A program made the position numbers and the translations under genes. From CALFCX01 sp041650595 (GTDB taxonomy: Bacteria; Margulisbacteria; WOR-1; JAKLHX01): a stretch of 64,000 nt of DNA. Positions 1 through 7,652 of this stretch are shown here, in pieces (the stretch's first letter is position 1; the number at the start of each line of letters is the position of its first letter). The notes under the pieces are model-generated. The model worked only from the letters and a program-made list of their open reading frames with translations, had not been told where the DNA came from and ran no database searches. Location: positions 62,001 to 126,000 of the forward strand of contig JBAZKW010000001.1 in NCBI GenBank assembly GCA_041650595.1. Reading direction: 5' to 3'.

Positions 1-221
1 ACCAGCACCCCGGCAAAAGAACTGGTGATAAAAGCCGGTATCTGGCTTGAAAACGCGACCGTACCGAGCAGAAGAGCAGAGTTTGTTAACCTGTATACCA
101 GCCATCCGGCAGCAACACCCTGGATCCATGTTCCCGTCAGAGAGATGCTCTGTCCGAAGAAAAACAACCGGTAATTTCTGTAGCGTAGCGCTCTAAATAT
201 GTTTTTGATAGCGGTTAGCAT
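1..221 (-). CDS. MFS transporter, N-terminal fragment (runs off the window)
   Basis: Reading the minus strand from the ATG at 221 gives an open frame to the window edge. It starts MLTAIKNIFRALRYRNYRLF and continues with GQSISLTGTWIQ and GWLVYRLTNSALLLG. This is the N-terminus of the MFS_3/EntS-like group of major facilitator efflux permeases: a short basic cytoplasmic tail (RYRNYRLFF), then TM1 with the GTWIQ motif, then the start of TM2. Only about 73 residues are visible, so substrate and length cannot be judged. There is no Shine-Dalgarno sequence. A TATAAT box on the minus strand (230-235) ends 8 nt before the ATG, suggesting a leaderless message. Family call is good; function is unknown. 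Confidence 0.75.
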   Translation of the reverse strand, partial: MLTAIKNIFRALRYRNYRLFFFGQSISLTGTWIQGVAAGWLVYRLTNSALLLGTVAFSSQIPAFITSSFAGVL

Positions 222-229
222 GCGAACAT

Positions 230-235
230 ATTATA
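230..235 (-). promoter_or_regulatory. -10 box for the MFS gene, leaderless arrangement
   Basis: TATAAT on the minus strand lies 8 nt upstream of the ATG at 221. A start site about 7 nt downstream of the box would fall on or next to the start codon. No convincing -35 was found. Confidence 0.5.
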
Positions 236-326
236 TAGTATCCAAAGCTATATCTGCGGTGGCAGTTGTTGTAGTAGGTTGTGTTGAGACCCTTATTTTC
301 ACCTAACACTCAAACACAACAAGGCT

Positions 327-380
327 AAATCCCCCCAGCCCCCCTTTAATACAGGGGGGCGCCCGAAGGGCAGGGGGATT
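327..380. repeat. G/C-tract palindromic repeat, copy C1 (upstream of DUF559 gene)
   Basis: A near-palindrome built from AATCCCCCC..CCCCTTTAATA..GGGGGGCGCCCGAAGGGC..GGGGGATT. A second copy (C2, 799-852) closes the DUF559 gene, so the nuclease gene sits between two copies in the same orientation. Confidence 0.8.
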
Positions 381-400
381 TATGGCATGATAATTGCTGT

Positions 401-418
401 AATCCCCTGTGGGGAATT
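401..418. repeat. Small hairpin directly before the DUF559 start codon
   Basis: AATCCCC-TGT-GGGGAATT forms a stem of about 7 bp with one bulged A, ending one base before the ATG at 419. It resembles the outer arms of the C1/C2 repeats. In the RNA it would enclose the region where a ribosome-binding site would normally be, and no Shine-Dalgarno sequence is visible there. Confidence 0.5.
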
Positions 419-853
419 ATGGACCATATAAAACGCAGACATCTGATCACAACAGGCTATCATCTGCCTTATAATCCCGACTTAAAGGAGCGCGCCAGAA
501 CCTTGCGGCGGGGGATGACTAAGCCGGAAAAGAAATTATGGCATGGCTTCTTGCGCAAGCTGGATATAACAGTATTACGGCAAAAACCGATTGATAATTT
601 CATAGTTGATTTTTATATAGCAAGTTTCCGTTTAGTGATTGAAGTTGACGGTGAATCGCATTGTTCGGAAAACGGAATAATATATGACTCGCAAAGAACA
701 GCAATACTTGAGGGCTATGGACTCACTATACTAAGGTTTACTAACGCGCAGATAATTAAGCGGTTTAATGATGTTTGCCGAGAGATTGAGGATAAACTAA
801 ATCCCCCTTTTCCCCCTTTAATAAAGGGGGGCGCCCGAAGGGCGGGGGATTAA
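419..853 (+). CDS. DUF559 domain protein (Vsr/PD-(D/E)XK-like endonuclease fold)
   Basis: This 144-residue protein has the DUF559 hallmarks: TKPEKKLWHGFLR at about residues 34-46, then RQKPIDNFIVDFYI and LVIEVDGESH, followed by ILRFTNAQI. The spaced D...D-E residues (VDFY, EVDGESH) match the catalytic core of very-short-patch-repair-type nucleases. The biological role of DUF559 proteins is not established. The last residues (LNPPFPPLIKGGARRAGD) and the stop codon are encoded by repeat C2, so the native C-terminus was probably near EIEDKL. Repeat copies on both sides suggest a repeat-associated gene cassette, analogous in layout to REP-associated transposases. The family call is strong; mobility is an inference. 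Confidence 0.85.
   Translation: MDHIKRRHLITTGYHLPYNPDLKERARTLRRGMTKPEKKLWHGFLRKLDITVLRQKPIDNFIVDFYIASFRLVIEVDGESHCSENGIIYDSQRTAILEGYGLTILRFTNAQIIKRFNDVCREIEDKLNPPFPPLIKGGARRAGD
799..852. repeat. G/C-tract palindromic repeat, copy C2 (encodes the DUF559 tail and stop)
   Basis: Same sequence family as 327-380, with AATCCCCC, CCCTTTAATAAAGGG, GCGCCCGAAGGGC and GGGGGATT blocks. It supplies the last ~18 codons of the DUF559 gene, and the TAA stop overlaps its end. Confidence 0.8.
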
Positions 854-898
854 GAAGTCAAAAATCACCGCGGTTAGCATGTGTTAAGAACATTATAT

Positions 899-904
899 TA
901 TACT
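899..904 (+). promoter_or_regulatory. -10 box for the FAD dehydrogenase gene, leaderless arrangement
   Basis: TATACT ends 7 nt before the ATG at 912, with no Shine-Dalgarno sequence between. The stretch 870-903 resembles the MFS promoter region at 211-240 (both begin GCGGTTAGCATG). Confidence 0.45.
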
Positions 905-911
905 TACAGCA

Positions 912-2207
912 ATGGCGTCAGAACAACCGATAATAATAGGGTTTGGGCCCGCCGGCATGTTTGCCGCTCTTGAGTTGATAGAGCTGGGACACCGTCCTTT
1001 GATATTTGAGAGGGGCAAAAACATAGAAGAGCGGTCGGCGGACATAAAAATGTTTGTCCAAGAAAGAAAACTTGATCCCGAGTCAAATATACAATTCGGG
1101 GAAGGCGGGGCCGGCTCTTATTCTGACGGAAAACTATTTTCCAGAACAAACAATTCTCTGGTCGCCAATAAAGTGCTGGAGACATTTGTTAGATTTGGCG
1201 CTCCTGATGATATAACACACAAAAGCAAGCCCCATCTTGGGACGGATATTTTGTGCGAAATTGTTAAGAACATCAGGAAGTATATCCTCTCAAGAGGTGG
1301 AGAGATCAATTTTTCTTCTAAAATGACAGGCCTCATTGTGCATAACAGTAGAGCTAAAGGCGTTGTCATCAATTCTGTTAATGAATATTTGTCCTCAAAG
1401 ATATTTCTTGCTATAGGCCATTCCGCAAGAGATACATTCGAAATGCTGCACAAAGAAAATATCCTTATCGAACAAAAACCTATATCTGTTGGCGTGAGGA
1501 TCGAACATCCGGCGGAAGTAATAAATACGATTAGACAGAGCAAGGAAGCCGCGACATATTCATTGTCTTATAAAGACAAGGAAGCTGACAGGGGAGTTTA
1601 TACTTTTTGCATGTGTCCGGGCGGCGAAATAGTGAATGCCTCTTCCGAAAAAGGGCATTTGGTGTTGAACGGGATGAGCTATTCAAAGCGGGATTCGAAA
1701 TTTTCAAATGCCGCGATTATTGTGACCTGCAAGACCGGGGATTACGGCTCCGATCACCCTTTGGCCGGAATATATTATCAGAAAGGGATCGAACAAAAAG
1801 CTTTTGTTGCGGGCGGGGCCATGTGGAAAGCTCCGGCGCAGAATCTCGAAGACTTTCTGTCAGGTAAAATATCCGAGACTCTGCTCGAAAATTCTTTCAG
1901 AATGGGAGCAAAACCGGCACAACTGTCAGGGCTGTTTCCAGGTTTTGTTACCGAACATTTAAAGAGAGCATTCCTTTTCTGGAAAAAAGAATATCCGCTT
2001 TTTGTAAGCGACCGGGCGATATTACTTGGAGCCGAGACAAGAGCGGTATGCCCTGTCAGCTTCCCGAGAAATGATAGATGCGAATCGGCAAATGTTAGCG
2101 GGCTTTTTCCGATAGGAGAGGGTTCCGGCCACGCAGGAGGGATAACCAGTTCGGCAATAGATGCGATAAAAGCTGTGAGGGCTATGCATGATCGCAAAAA
2201 TCAGTGA
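912..2207 (+). CDS. NAD(P)/FAD-dependent dehydrogenase, COG2509 family
   Basis: This 431-residue flavoprotein opens with a Rossmann motif (IIIGFGPAGMFAALELIELG, residues ~6-25) and an acidic strand end (IFERG). The conserved block NIQFGEGGAGSYSDGKL at ~60-76 is typical of the uncharacterised FAD-dependent dehydrogenases of COG2509, as is the C-terminal GEGSGHAGGITSSAIDAI, which closes the FAD site. No transmembrane segment is visible, so it is probably cytosolic. Substrate and electron acceptor are not known for the family. It appears to be transcribed alone from a leaderless promoter. The reading frame ends 61 nt before the chosen start of the downstream ankyrin gene. Confidence 0.85.
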   Translation: MASEQPIIIGFGPAGMFAALELIELGHRPLIFERGKNIEERSADIKMFVQERKLDPESNIQFGEGGAGSYSDGKLFSRTNNSLVANKVLETFVRFGAPDDITHKSKPHLGTDILCEIVKNIRKYILSRGGEINFSSKMTGLIVHNSRAKGVVINSVNEYLSSKIFLAIGHSARDTFEMLHKENILIEQKPISVGVRIEHPAEVINTIRQSKEAATYSLSYKDKEADRGVYTFCMCPGGEIVNASSEKGHLVLNGMSYSKRDSKFSNAAIIVTCKTGDYGSDHPLAGIYYQKGIEQKAFVAGGAMWKAPAQNLEDFLSGKISETLLENSFRMGAKPAQLSGLFPGFVTEHLKRAFLFWKKEYPLFVSDRAILLGAETRAVCPVSFPRNDRCESANVSGLFPIGEGSGHAGGITSSAIDAIKAVRAMHDRKNQ

Positions 2208-2268
2208 AATTCCCCGGAAATACAATCGATACATATTTGAGAAAATACTATTCCGAAGGGAGCAGGTA

Positions 2269-3996
2269 ATGATAAACGAAATCAGTATGATGCCGGGAGT
2301 GTCGATTACAGACCTATCCGCAAGAAGGTCAGCGCCAAAATCGGGAGAAAGGCTTTGTGTCGCTCAAGCAGCGACCTCTGCCGAGCCGTATGATATGTAC
2401 AAGACCGATATAAATGCGGTGATATTTTTGACGCAGGTTTCCTCGTCTGGAGATGTCGGAGAGATAAAGAGGCTTATTTCAAAAGGAGTTCCGGTCAATA
2501 AGAAAGATCTTAACGGATGTACGGCAATAATGTATGCTGCCCAGAACGGTAAGGCGGAAGCTGTAAAAGCGCTTCTCGCAGCAAAAGCGGATCCGAATAT
2601 AAAGGATTCAAAGGGAACGACAGCGCTAATATTGGCTTCGGTAAAAGGGGAGATCAATACGATATGCGCGCTGATCGCCGGCGGGGCGGACGTGAATATA
2701 AAAGATAATGATAGCAGGACAGCATTGATGACCACTGTTTTCAACGGAAATACCGAAGCCGTAAAGATGCTTATCGCGGCGAAAGCAGATACGGAAGCGA
2801 AGTTCGGCGAAGACGGAGCTGCTGCGATGATAATCGCGGTGCAGCAGAAAAAACTGCCGGAACTGCAATTGCTTATCGATGCAAAGGCAGATGTAAATAC
2901 GAGGAATAACGAGAGAGGTACGCCCTTGATGATCGCTTCGGGATTGAATATCCCCGAAGCCGTAAAGATGCTTATCGCGGCGAAAGCGGACGTAAATGCG
3001 AAGCTTAATAACGGCGGAACGGCATTCGGGATCGCGGTCAATCACGGCCAGAAAGATATTGCAAAAATGCTTTTGGCCGCGGGGGCGAACGTGAACGCAA
3101 AGGACATGAACGGGATAACGCCGTTGATGGCTGCCGCTAAGAACGGCGATGTCGAGATGCTGAAAATGCTGATCTCGGCGAAAGCAGACTTGAACGCAGC
3201 GGATAATGATGAATATACAACATTGCTGGTAGCGATCGACGAGAACAAGACGGATATTATAAAAGAATTGATCGCGGCAAAAGCGGACGTGAACACAAGG
3301 ACAAGTTATGGCGAAACGCCGCTGATGGCTTGTGCGGCGAAGGGGAACTCGGAAGCTTTGAAACTCCTTGTATCAGCGGGAGCGGAAATAAACGCAGTAA
3401 GCAAGGAAGGGACCTCTGCTTTAATGATCGCATCGGACATCGGGGGCACGGGATCGGTGAATGCTCTGATCGCGGCAAAGGCAAATCCCAACCTGCAGGA
3501 TAATAAAGGGGTCTCTGCTTTAATGGTCGCCGCTTCAAAAGGCCATGTTGATGTCGCAAAGTCATTGATCAATGCAAGAGCTGATGTCAATGCTAAAAAA
3601 GACGGAAAGATATCGCCGTTGATGCTCGCTTTTGTAAACGATCATATGGATGTCGCAAAAGTCCTGGCAGATTCAAAAGCAGATGTTAATGTTGTTTTTG
3701 ATTCCGGGGCGACGCCGTTGATGGTCGCAGCTACAAAAGGAGATCTTGGGCTTGTAAGATCAATCATCGCCGCGAAGGCGGATGTCAACGCAAAAAATGG
3801 CGACGGAGTCACGGCTCTTATGATAGCCGTGTCCAAGAATAATGTCGATATAGTAAAGGCACTGATCGCCGCAAAGGCGGATCTGAACGCAAAAACGGCT
3901 GAAGGCATGACTGCCTCAGATGTCGCGATATACAACAATGATACTGCGCTGGTCGAGATTCTGAACGCGGCCCAGGCACAACCAAAAAACAAATAG
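2269..3996 (+). CDS. Ankyrin-repeat protein with about 16 tandem 33-residue repeats
   Basis: The frame is open from 2188, but the ATG at 2269 is preferred: it follows AAGGGAGCAGG, and the upstream 27 codons overlap the preceding gene. The resulting 575-residue protein has a polar ~60-residue leader and no signal peptide. Ankyrin repeats then run to the end at a strict 33-residue pitch with the consensus VKMLIAAKADVNAKNNxGxTALMIA. The last repeat is partial. Several repeats are also very similar at the DNA level (for example GCGGCGAAAGCGGA segments), which points to expansion by duplication. Ankyrin arrays bind proteins; the partner is unknown. Internal repeats keep the fold intact, with no stop or frameshift. 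Family assignment is certain; function is not. Confidence 0.92.
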   Translation: MINEISMMPGVSITDLSARRSAPKSGERLCVAQAATSAEPYDMYKTDINAVIFLTQVSSSGDVGEIKRLISKGVPVNKKDLNGCTAIMYAAQNGKAEAVKALLAAKADPNIKDSKGTTALILASVKGEINTICALIAGGADVNIKDNDSRTALMTTVFNGNTEAVKMLIAAKADTEAKFGEDGAAAMIIAVQQKKLPELQLLIDAKADVNTRNNERGTPLMIASGLNIPEAVKMLIAAKADVNAKLNNGGTAFGIAVNHGQKDIAKMLLAAGANVNAKDMNGITPLMAAAKNGDVEMLKMLISAKADLNAADNDEYTTLLVAIDENKTDIIKELIAAKADVNTRTSYGETPLMACAAKGNSEALKLLVSAGAEINAVSKEGTSALMIASDIGGTGSVNALIAAKANPNLQDNKGVSALMVAASKGHVDVAKSLINARADVNAKKDGKISPLMLAFVNDHMDVAKVLADSKADVNVVFDSGATPLMVAATKGDLGLVRSIIAAKADVNAKNGDGVTALMIAVSKNNVDIVKALIAAKADLNAKTAEGMTASDVAIYNNDTALVEILNAAQAQPKNK

Positions 3997-4052
3997 GCTA
4001 TATATTCGGATGAAACACACGACCTGCCAGATTTCAGCTGGTCCTGTTAAGC

Positions 4053-4058
4053 TATAAT
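4053..4058 (+). promoter_or_regulatory. -10 box for the Pif1-like helicase gene, leaderless arrangement
   Basis: TATAAT ends 6 nt before the ATG at 4065, and no Shine-Dalgarno sequence lies between them. The -35 region is not recognisable. Confidence 0.55.
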
Positions 4059-4064
4059 ATACCC

Positions 4065-5612
4065 ATGCCGCACACCTTTCAGATAGAGATCAACGAGCAA
4101 TTTAAAAAAGCCCTGGAAACAATGGAAAATTCCGGGGAGAATGTTTTTATAACCGGCAAAGCCGGCACGGGCAAATCCACACTGCTTGAATATTTCAGGG
4201 GAAAGACAAAAAAGAAGATAGTAGTCCTTGCACCTACAGGCGTTGCGGCCATAAACGTAAAAGGGGAGACTATCCATTCATTTTTCAGATTTAAACCCGA
4301 TATCACCCTGAAAAAAGTCAAAAAACTGTCCAAAAACCGGGCCGGTGCGGCTGTATATAAACAGCTCGACACGATAGTGATCGACGAGGTGTCCATGGTG
4401 CGGAGCGATCTTCTGGATTGTGTTGATAAATTCCTGAGATTGAACGGCCCCGACAGTAAAAGGCCTTTCGGAGGAATTCAGATGATTTTTATCGGCGACC
4501 TTTACCAGCTCCCGCCGGTCGTCACAAGCCGTGAAGATCCGGTCTTTAAAGGACATTACAAGAGCCAGTATTTTTTCGACTCCAAAGTCTTCGAGGGGCT
4601 GCCCATGGAATTTTTGGAGCTGGAAAAGATCTACAGGCAGACCGATGAGGCCTTTATCTTTCTTTTGAACTCAATAAGGAACAATACTGTCACGGACACT
4701 CAGATAGATGCCCTTAATAAAAGAACAGGGGAAAAACCCTCTAAATCCGGTTATTCTATTTGCCTGACCACAACGAACAAGATGGCGCTTGAGATAAACG
4801 AATCGGAGCTCGACAAACTTGACGGCTTGCCGGTCGATTTTGAGGCGGAGGTGGACGGGGATGTGGAGCAAAAACAGATGCCTACGGAGATGCATCTAAA
4901 ATTGAAGTCTGGCGCGCAGATCATGCTGCTCAATAATGACAAGTCCGGCAGGTGGGTAAATGGTACTATCGGACGGATCGTATCTATAGGAAATGAAAAA
5001 ATTATTGTCGAGCTTGAAAACGGCAGTATTGCAGAGGTTAGCCAAAATACCTGGGATATCTTTCACTTTACTGTCGATGAAAAGAAAGGCCAGATCAAGT
5101 CTGAGATCGTCGGAGAATTTACGCAATTTCCGCTCAAGCTTGCCTGGGCGATCACGATTCACAAAAGCCAGGGGCTAACCTTTGACAATGTCGCTCTCGA
5201 CATAGGCAAAGGGACTTTTGCGCACGGCCAGCTTTATGTGGCGCTTTCACGCTGCAGGAGCTTGGAAGGCATTACGTTAAAACGCCCGGTCAAAAAATCC
5301 CATGTTTTTCTGGACTGGCGGGTGAGGGATTTTGTAACGAAGTACCAGTATAAAATATCGGAAGAGCTTATGCCTCTTGATAAGAAGATCGAGGCGATAA
5401 CCAGCACTATAGAACACGGCGGCTGGCTGGAAATCGTCTATTTAAAAAAGCAGGACGAAAAAACTTTAAGAAAAATAAAACCTTTAAGCGTCGGGCGGAT
5501 GAATTATAAGGGCGTTGATTATATCGGTGTCCAGGCTTTGTGCTCACTGAGGCGGAGTGAAAGGGTATTTCGGGTGGACAGGATACTCAATATGTCGGAA
5601 GTTCAAACGTGA
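4065..5612 (+). CDS. Pif1/RecD-like DNA helicase with C-terminal WYL-like domain
   Basis: This 515-residue superfamily 1B helicase has Walker A GKAGTGKSTL (~31-40), motif Ia APTGVAAINVKGETIHSFF, Walker B VIDEVSM and motif III GDLYQLPPV. Further along is the UvrD_C_2-type segment WAITIHKSQGLTFDNV and YVALSRCRSLEGI. This is the Pif1-like architecture, which unwinds DNA 5'-3'. After the helicase core, about 75 residues (WLEIVYLKKQDEKTLRKIKP...VFRVDRIL) look like a WYL-type ligand- or nucleic-acid-sensing domain, a known fusion for this subfamily. It converges on rsfS, overlapping its 3' end by 10 bp. It is probably monocistronic and leaderless. Its exact DNA substrate cannot be read from sequence. 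Confidence 0.9.
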   Translation: MPHTFQIEINEQFKKALETMENSGENVFITGKAGTGKSTLLEYFRGKTKKKIVVLAPTGVAAINVKGETIHSFFRFKPDITLKKVKKLSKNRAGAAVYKQLDTIVIDEVSMVRSDLLDCVDKFLRLNGPDSKRPFGGIQMIFIGDLYQLPPVVTSREDPVFKGHYKSQYFFDSKVFEGLPMEFLELEKIYRQTDEAFIFLLNSIRNNTVTDTQIDALNKRTGEKPSKSGYSICLTTTNKMALEINESELDKLDGLPVDFEAEVDGDVEQKQMPTEMHLKLKSGAQIMLLNNDKSGRWVNGTIGRIVSIGNEKIIVELENGSIAEVSQNTWDIFHFTVDEKKGQIKSEIVGEFTQFPLKLAWAITIHKSQGLTFDNVALDIGKGTFAHGQLYVALSRCRSLEGITLKRPVKKSHVFLDWRVRDFVTKYQYKISEELMPLDKKIEAITSTIEHGGWLEIVYLKKQDEKTLRKIKPLSVGRMNYKGVDYIGVQALCSLRRSERVFRVDRILNMSEVQT

Positions 5613-5995
5613 TAGATTATTCCGCTTTTTCCCCAGAGGTCTTCAAGATTATATTTTTTGCGTTCTTCGCTGCCCATTATATGGGCAACGATATTTATAA
5701 AATCTATGATGATCCAGTTGGAACCGCCTTTTCCCTGAACACGGGGCATCTTTACGCCTTTTTTGTGTAGAGTGTCTTTTATTCCTTCCGCTATTGCATT
5801 GATCTGCGGAGTGGAATTTGCCGTACATACTATAAAATAATTACAGATCGAAGAAGCCTTTCTAACATCAATTACTTCTATTTCCTCGGCGTGTTTGTTT
5901 TCGGCACCTTTGCAGATCAGGTCGACAAGCTGTTTTGAGGAGAGGGTTTTTCTTAAAGCTGTTTTACTGCGGATAGGTGTCTTGCGGAGGTTCAA
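5603..5995 (-). CDS. rsfS: Ribosomal silencing factor RsfS (Iojap family)
   Basis: This 130-residue protein matches RsfS, which binds ribosomal protein uL14 and blocks subunit joining when nutrients are short. The family core is clear: KQLVDLICKGAENKHAEEIEVIDVR, then CNYFIVCTANSTPQINAIA, then GGSNWIIIDFINIVAHIMGSEERKKYNLEDLWG with the conserved aromatic/acidic end. A basic ~17-residue N-terminal extension (MNLRKTPIRSKTALRK) overlaps the upstream LCP gene by 32 bp. No later start codon is available before the conserved core. It is the last gene of the yqeK-LCP-rsfS operon, a common order for this trio. Confidence 0.93.
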   Translation of the reverse strand: MNLRKTPIRSKTALRKTLSSKQLVDLICKGAENKHAEEIEVIDVRKASSICNYFIVCTANSTPQINAIAEGIKDTLHKKGVKMPRVQGKGGSNWIIIDFINIVAHIMGSEERKKYNLEDLWGKSGIIYHV

Positions 5996-6860
5996 TCTTT
6001 TCTTGTCCTTTTAAGTATTTTGCTACCAGCCGGTTTGTCTGGTCCATATCGGGCTGCAGATAATAAACGCCGTCTATCCTGGTCCCGCTGCCTGGCAAAG
6101 CTGCAACCTCAATATTGCCGAATTCATAAGCCTGCCGCACCACAGAGGCCAGTGAGAACATCTGCATGTTTGGAATGTTGGTTTCTACACAGTTCAAGAA
6201 ATCCATTATTATCTGATAGGTCTGAACAACATTCTTTGTGTTGGCGATCTCTTCTGCGATCTCCTGCAAAAATGCCTGCTGTCTTTGTATCCTTCCAAAA
6301 TCTCCCAGAGCATCGTGCCTAAATCTCAAATAGCCCACGGCTTGTTTTCCGTTAAGCCTTTGCCGTCCCGGTTTTAGATCTATGTCCAGATTTTGGGAAT
6401 AATCTACGTAATACATCCTTTCCGTAACATCTATCGTTATCCCTCCGAGCCTGTCAACTACCTTTTCCAGTCCGTCTATATTTATCTTTATGTATTTGTC
6501 TATGGGAACGCCCAAAAAACCGGAAGTTGTCGCGCAGGCAAGCTCCGGACCGCCGTATGCGTAAGCATGGTTTATCTTGTCGAGCCTTACCCCCGGAATG
6601 ACTACCATTGTATCTCTGGGTATGGAGATCACGAATACTTTCTTTGTCTTGGGGTTGATATGTGCCACCATTATCGTATCTGACCTGTTGGCTCTTCCGG
6701 ACGCGTCCACACCCAAAAGGAGGACATTCATCTCCGGGACCTGTATATTTGAAGGAGATAGTGTGAAAAGCATCTCAAAAGCAGAGAACCTGCTCAGCAC
6801 ATAAGAAGTAAAGAACCCGAAGAATGCCGACACCAGCACAAGAAGTATAGCTACTATCAC
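5964..6860 (-). CDS. LytR-CpsA-Psr (LCP) family phosphotransferase
   Basis: LCP proteins transfer undecaprenyl-linked glycopolymers to peptidoglycan outside the cytoplasmic membrane. This 298-residue protein has an N-terminal TM helix (IVAILLVLVSAFFGFFTSYV), then the LCP core: LLLGVDASGRANRSDTIMVAHI, SIPRDTMVVIPGVRLDKINHAYAYGG, LGVPIDKYIKINIDGLEKVVDRLGGI, and GKQAVGYLRFRHDALGDFGRIQRQQAFL with the conserved Arg residues. The only standard start is the GTG at 6860, which would place the TM helix at the very N-terminus. In-frame codons upstream encode a natural cytoplasmic tail (SNDNSPQKGNPWKFWF), and an ATT at 6911 lies 8 nt after GGAAGGA, so translation may really start there. Confidence 0.9.
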   Translation of the reverse strand: MIVAILLVLVSAFFGFFTSYVLSRFSAFEMLFTLSPSNIQVPEMNVLLLGVDASGRANRSDTIMVAHINPKTKKVFVISIPRDTMVVIPGVRLDKINHAYAYGGPELACATTSGFLGVPIDKYIKINIDGLEKVVDRLGGITIDVTERMYYVDYSQNLDIDLKPGRQRLNGKQAVGYLRFRHDALGDFGRIQRQQAFLQEIAEEIANTKNVVQTYQIIMDFLNCVETNIPNMQMFSLASVVRQAYEFGNIEVAALPGSGTRIDGVYYLQPDMDQTNRLVAKYLKGQEKIEPPQDTYPQ

Positions 6861-6912
6861 AAACCAGAACTTCCAGGGGTTGCCTTTTTGCGGAGAGTTG
6901 TCGTTGCTAATG

Positions 6913-7494
6913 TTATTTTTCCTTCCCGGCGCCGGATTTTTTCAGATAATAATTCCTGGTGGTCAAAGTTGCCGGATATATTTCCCTGTCCTTTGTCAAA
7001 AGATATTTTAGCATTTCCCTGGCGACCAGCGCAATCGTTTTGTTAATATTGTTTTTTGCCGATTTTCTTATTTTTGCGGCATTCTTAAAGCTGCGGCCGG
7101 GTTCTATGTGATCGGCCAGATATATTATCTCTTCAAGGCGGCTCATCCCCGGTCTTCCGGAGGTGTGGTTCTTTATTGCCGCCAGCACTCCCTTATCGCG
7201 TATTCCGAATCTTTCCCTGGCAATGAAAGCGCTTACCGGCCCGTGAAGAAGATGAGGCTGCCTTTCAAAAGAAGCATGAAATTTGAGGCCGTGTTTTTTA
7301 GCTTTCAAGAGAAGTTCTTTTCCGCTCATATATTTTGCGCAATCGTGAAGCAGGGCGGCCTGTGCGGCCCGGTCCTCATCGGCACCGTATATTTTTGCAA
7401 GCTGCTTGGCAGTTTTTTCCACGCTTATAGAATGAAGAAAGCGCTCCCTATCAAGGAGCAGACGGAGTTTTTCTCTGATCTTGTCAAGGTCCAT
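6913..7494 (-). CDS. yqeK: HD-domain hydrolase YqeK (putative Ap4A hydrolase)
   Basis: This 193-residue HD-superfamily protein belongs to the YqeK group, some members of which hydrolyse diadenosine tetraphosphate symmetrically. Visible metal ligands are the first His (RFLHSISVEKTA, H21), the HD pair ALLHDCAKYM (H50/D51), HLLHGPVSAFIA, and the later AIKNHTSGRPGMSRLEEIIYLADHIEPGR. Length is normal for the family. It heads the operon with the LCP gene (stop and candidate ATT start 1 bp apart) and rsfS; nadD, often next to it in other genomes, is absent. A near-consensus promoter precedes it at 7508-7536. Confidence 0.92.
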   Translation of the reverse strand: MDLDKIREKLRLLLDRERFLHSISVEKTAKQLAKIYGADEDRAAQAALLHDCAKYMSGKELLLKAKKHGLKFHASFERQPHLLHGPVSAFIARERFGIRDKGVLAAIKNHTSGRPGMSRLEEIIYLADHIEPGRSFKNAAKIRKSAKNNINKTIALVAREMLKYLLTKDREIYPATLTTRNYYLKKSGAGKEK

Positions 7495-7507
7495 CTGTTA
7501 TACCGAA

Positions 7508-7536
7508 AATATACTAGATAGAGCGCATAAAGTCAA
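7508..7536 (-). promoter_or_regulatory. Promoter of the yqeK-LCP-rsfS operon
   Basis: On the minus strand TTGACT (7536-7531), a 17-bp spacer and TATATT (7513-7508) lie 13 bp upstream of the yqeK ATG. This is close to the sigma-70/A consensus. Confidence 0.75.
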
Positions 7537-7543
7537 TTTGTTA

Positions 7544-7616
7544 GTCATTGCGAGGGGCATGAGCCCCGAAGCAATCCCAATAACGAATGGGATTGCTTCG
7601 CTCCGCTCGCAATGAC
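7544..7616. repeat. Nested hairpin repeat of the GTCATTGCGAG...CTCGCAATGAC type
   Basis: A 73-nt element bounded by GTCATTGCGAG and its exact reverse complement CTCGCAATGAC. A second inverted pair sits inside it, GAAGCAATCCC and GGGATTGCTTC. This arrangement recurs as a dispersed non-autonomous repeat in many bacterial genomes. It lies between divergent genes. A fragment of the same arm occurs at 11099-11112. Confidence 0.8.
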
Positions 7617-7635
7617 TTCCCATCCCATATTCTGT

Positions 7636-7641
7636 TATAAT
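7636..7641 (+). promoter_or_regulatory. Extended -10 box of the GlmU-like gene
   Basis: TGTTATAAT (TGn plus TATAAT) ends 11 nt before the ATG at 7653, giving a predicted leader of only a few nucleotides. No Shine-Dalgarno sequence is seen. Confidence 0.55.
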
Positions 7642-7652
7642 CATTTCCAGAA

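Noticed and set aside
2364..3041. Long antisense frames under the ankyrin gene (up to 225 codons)
   Set aside because: They mirror the 33-residue repeat of the sense gene, have repetitive FTSAFAAIS-type translations and no start signals.
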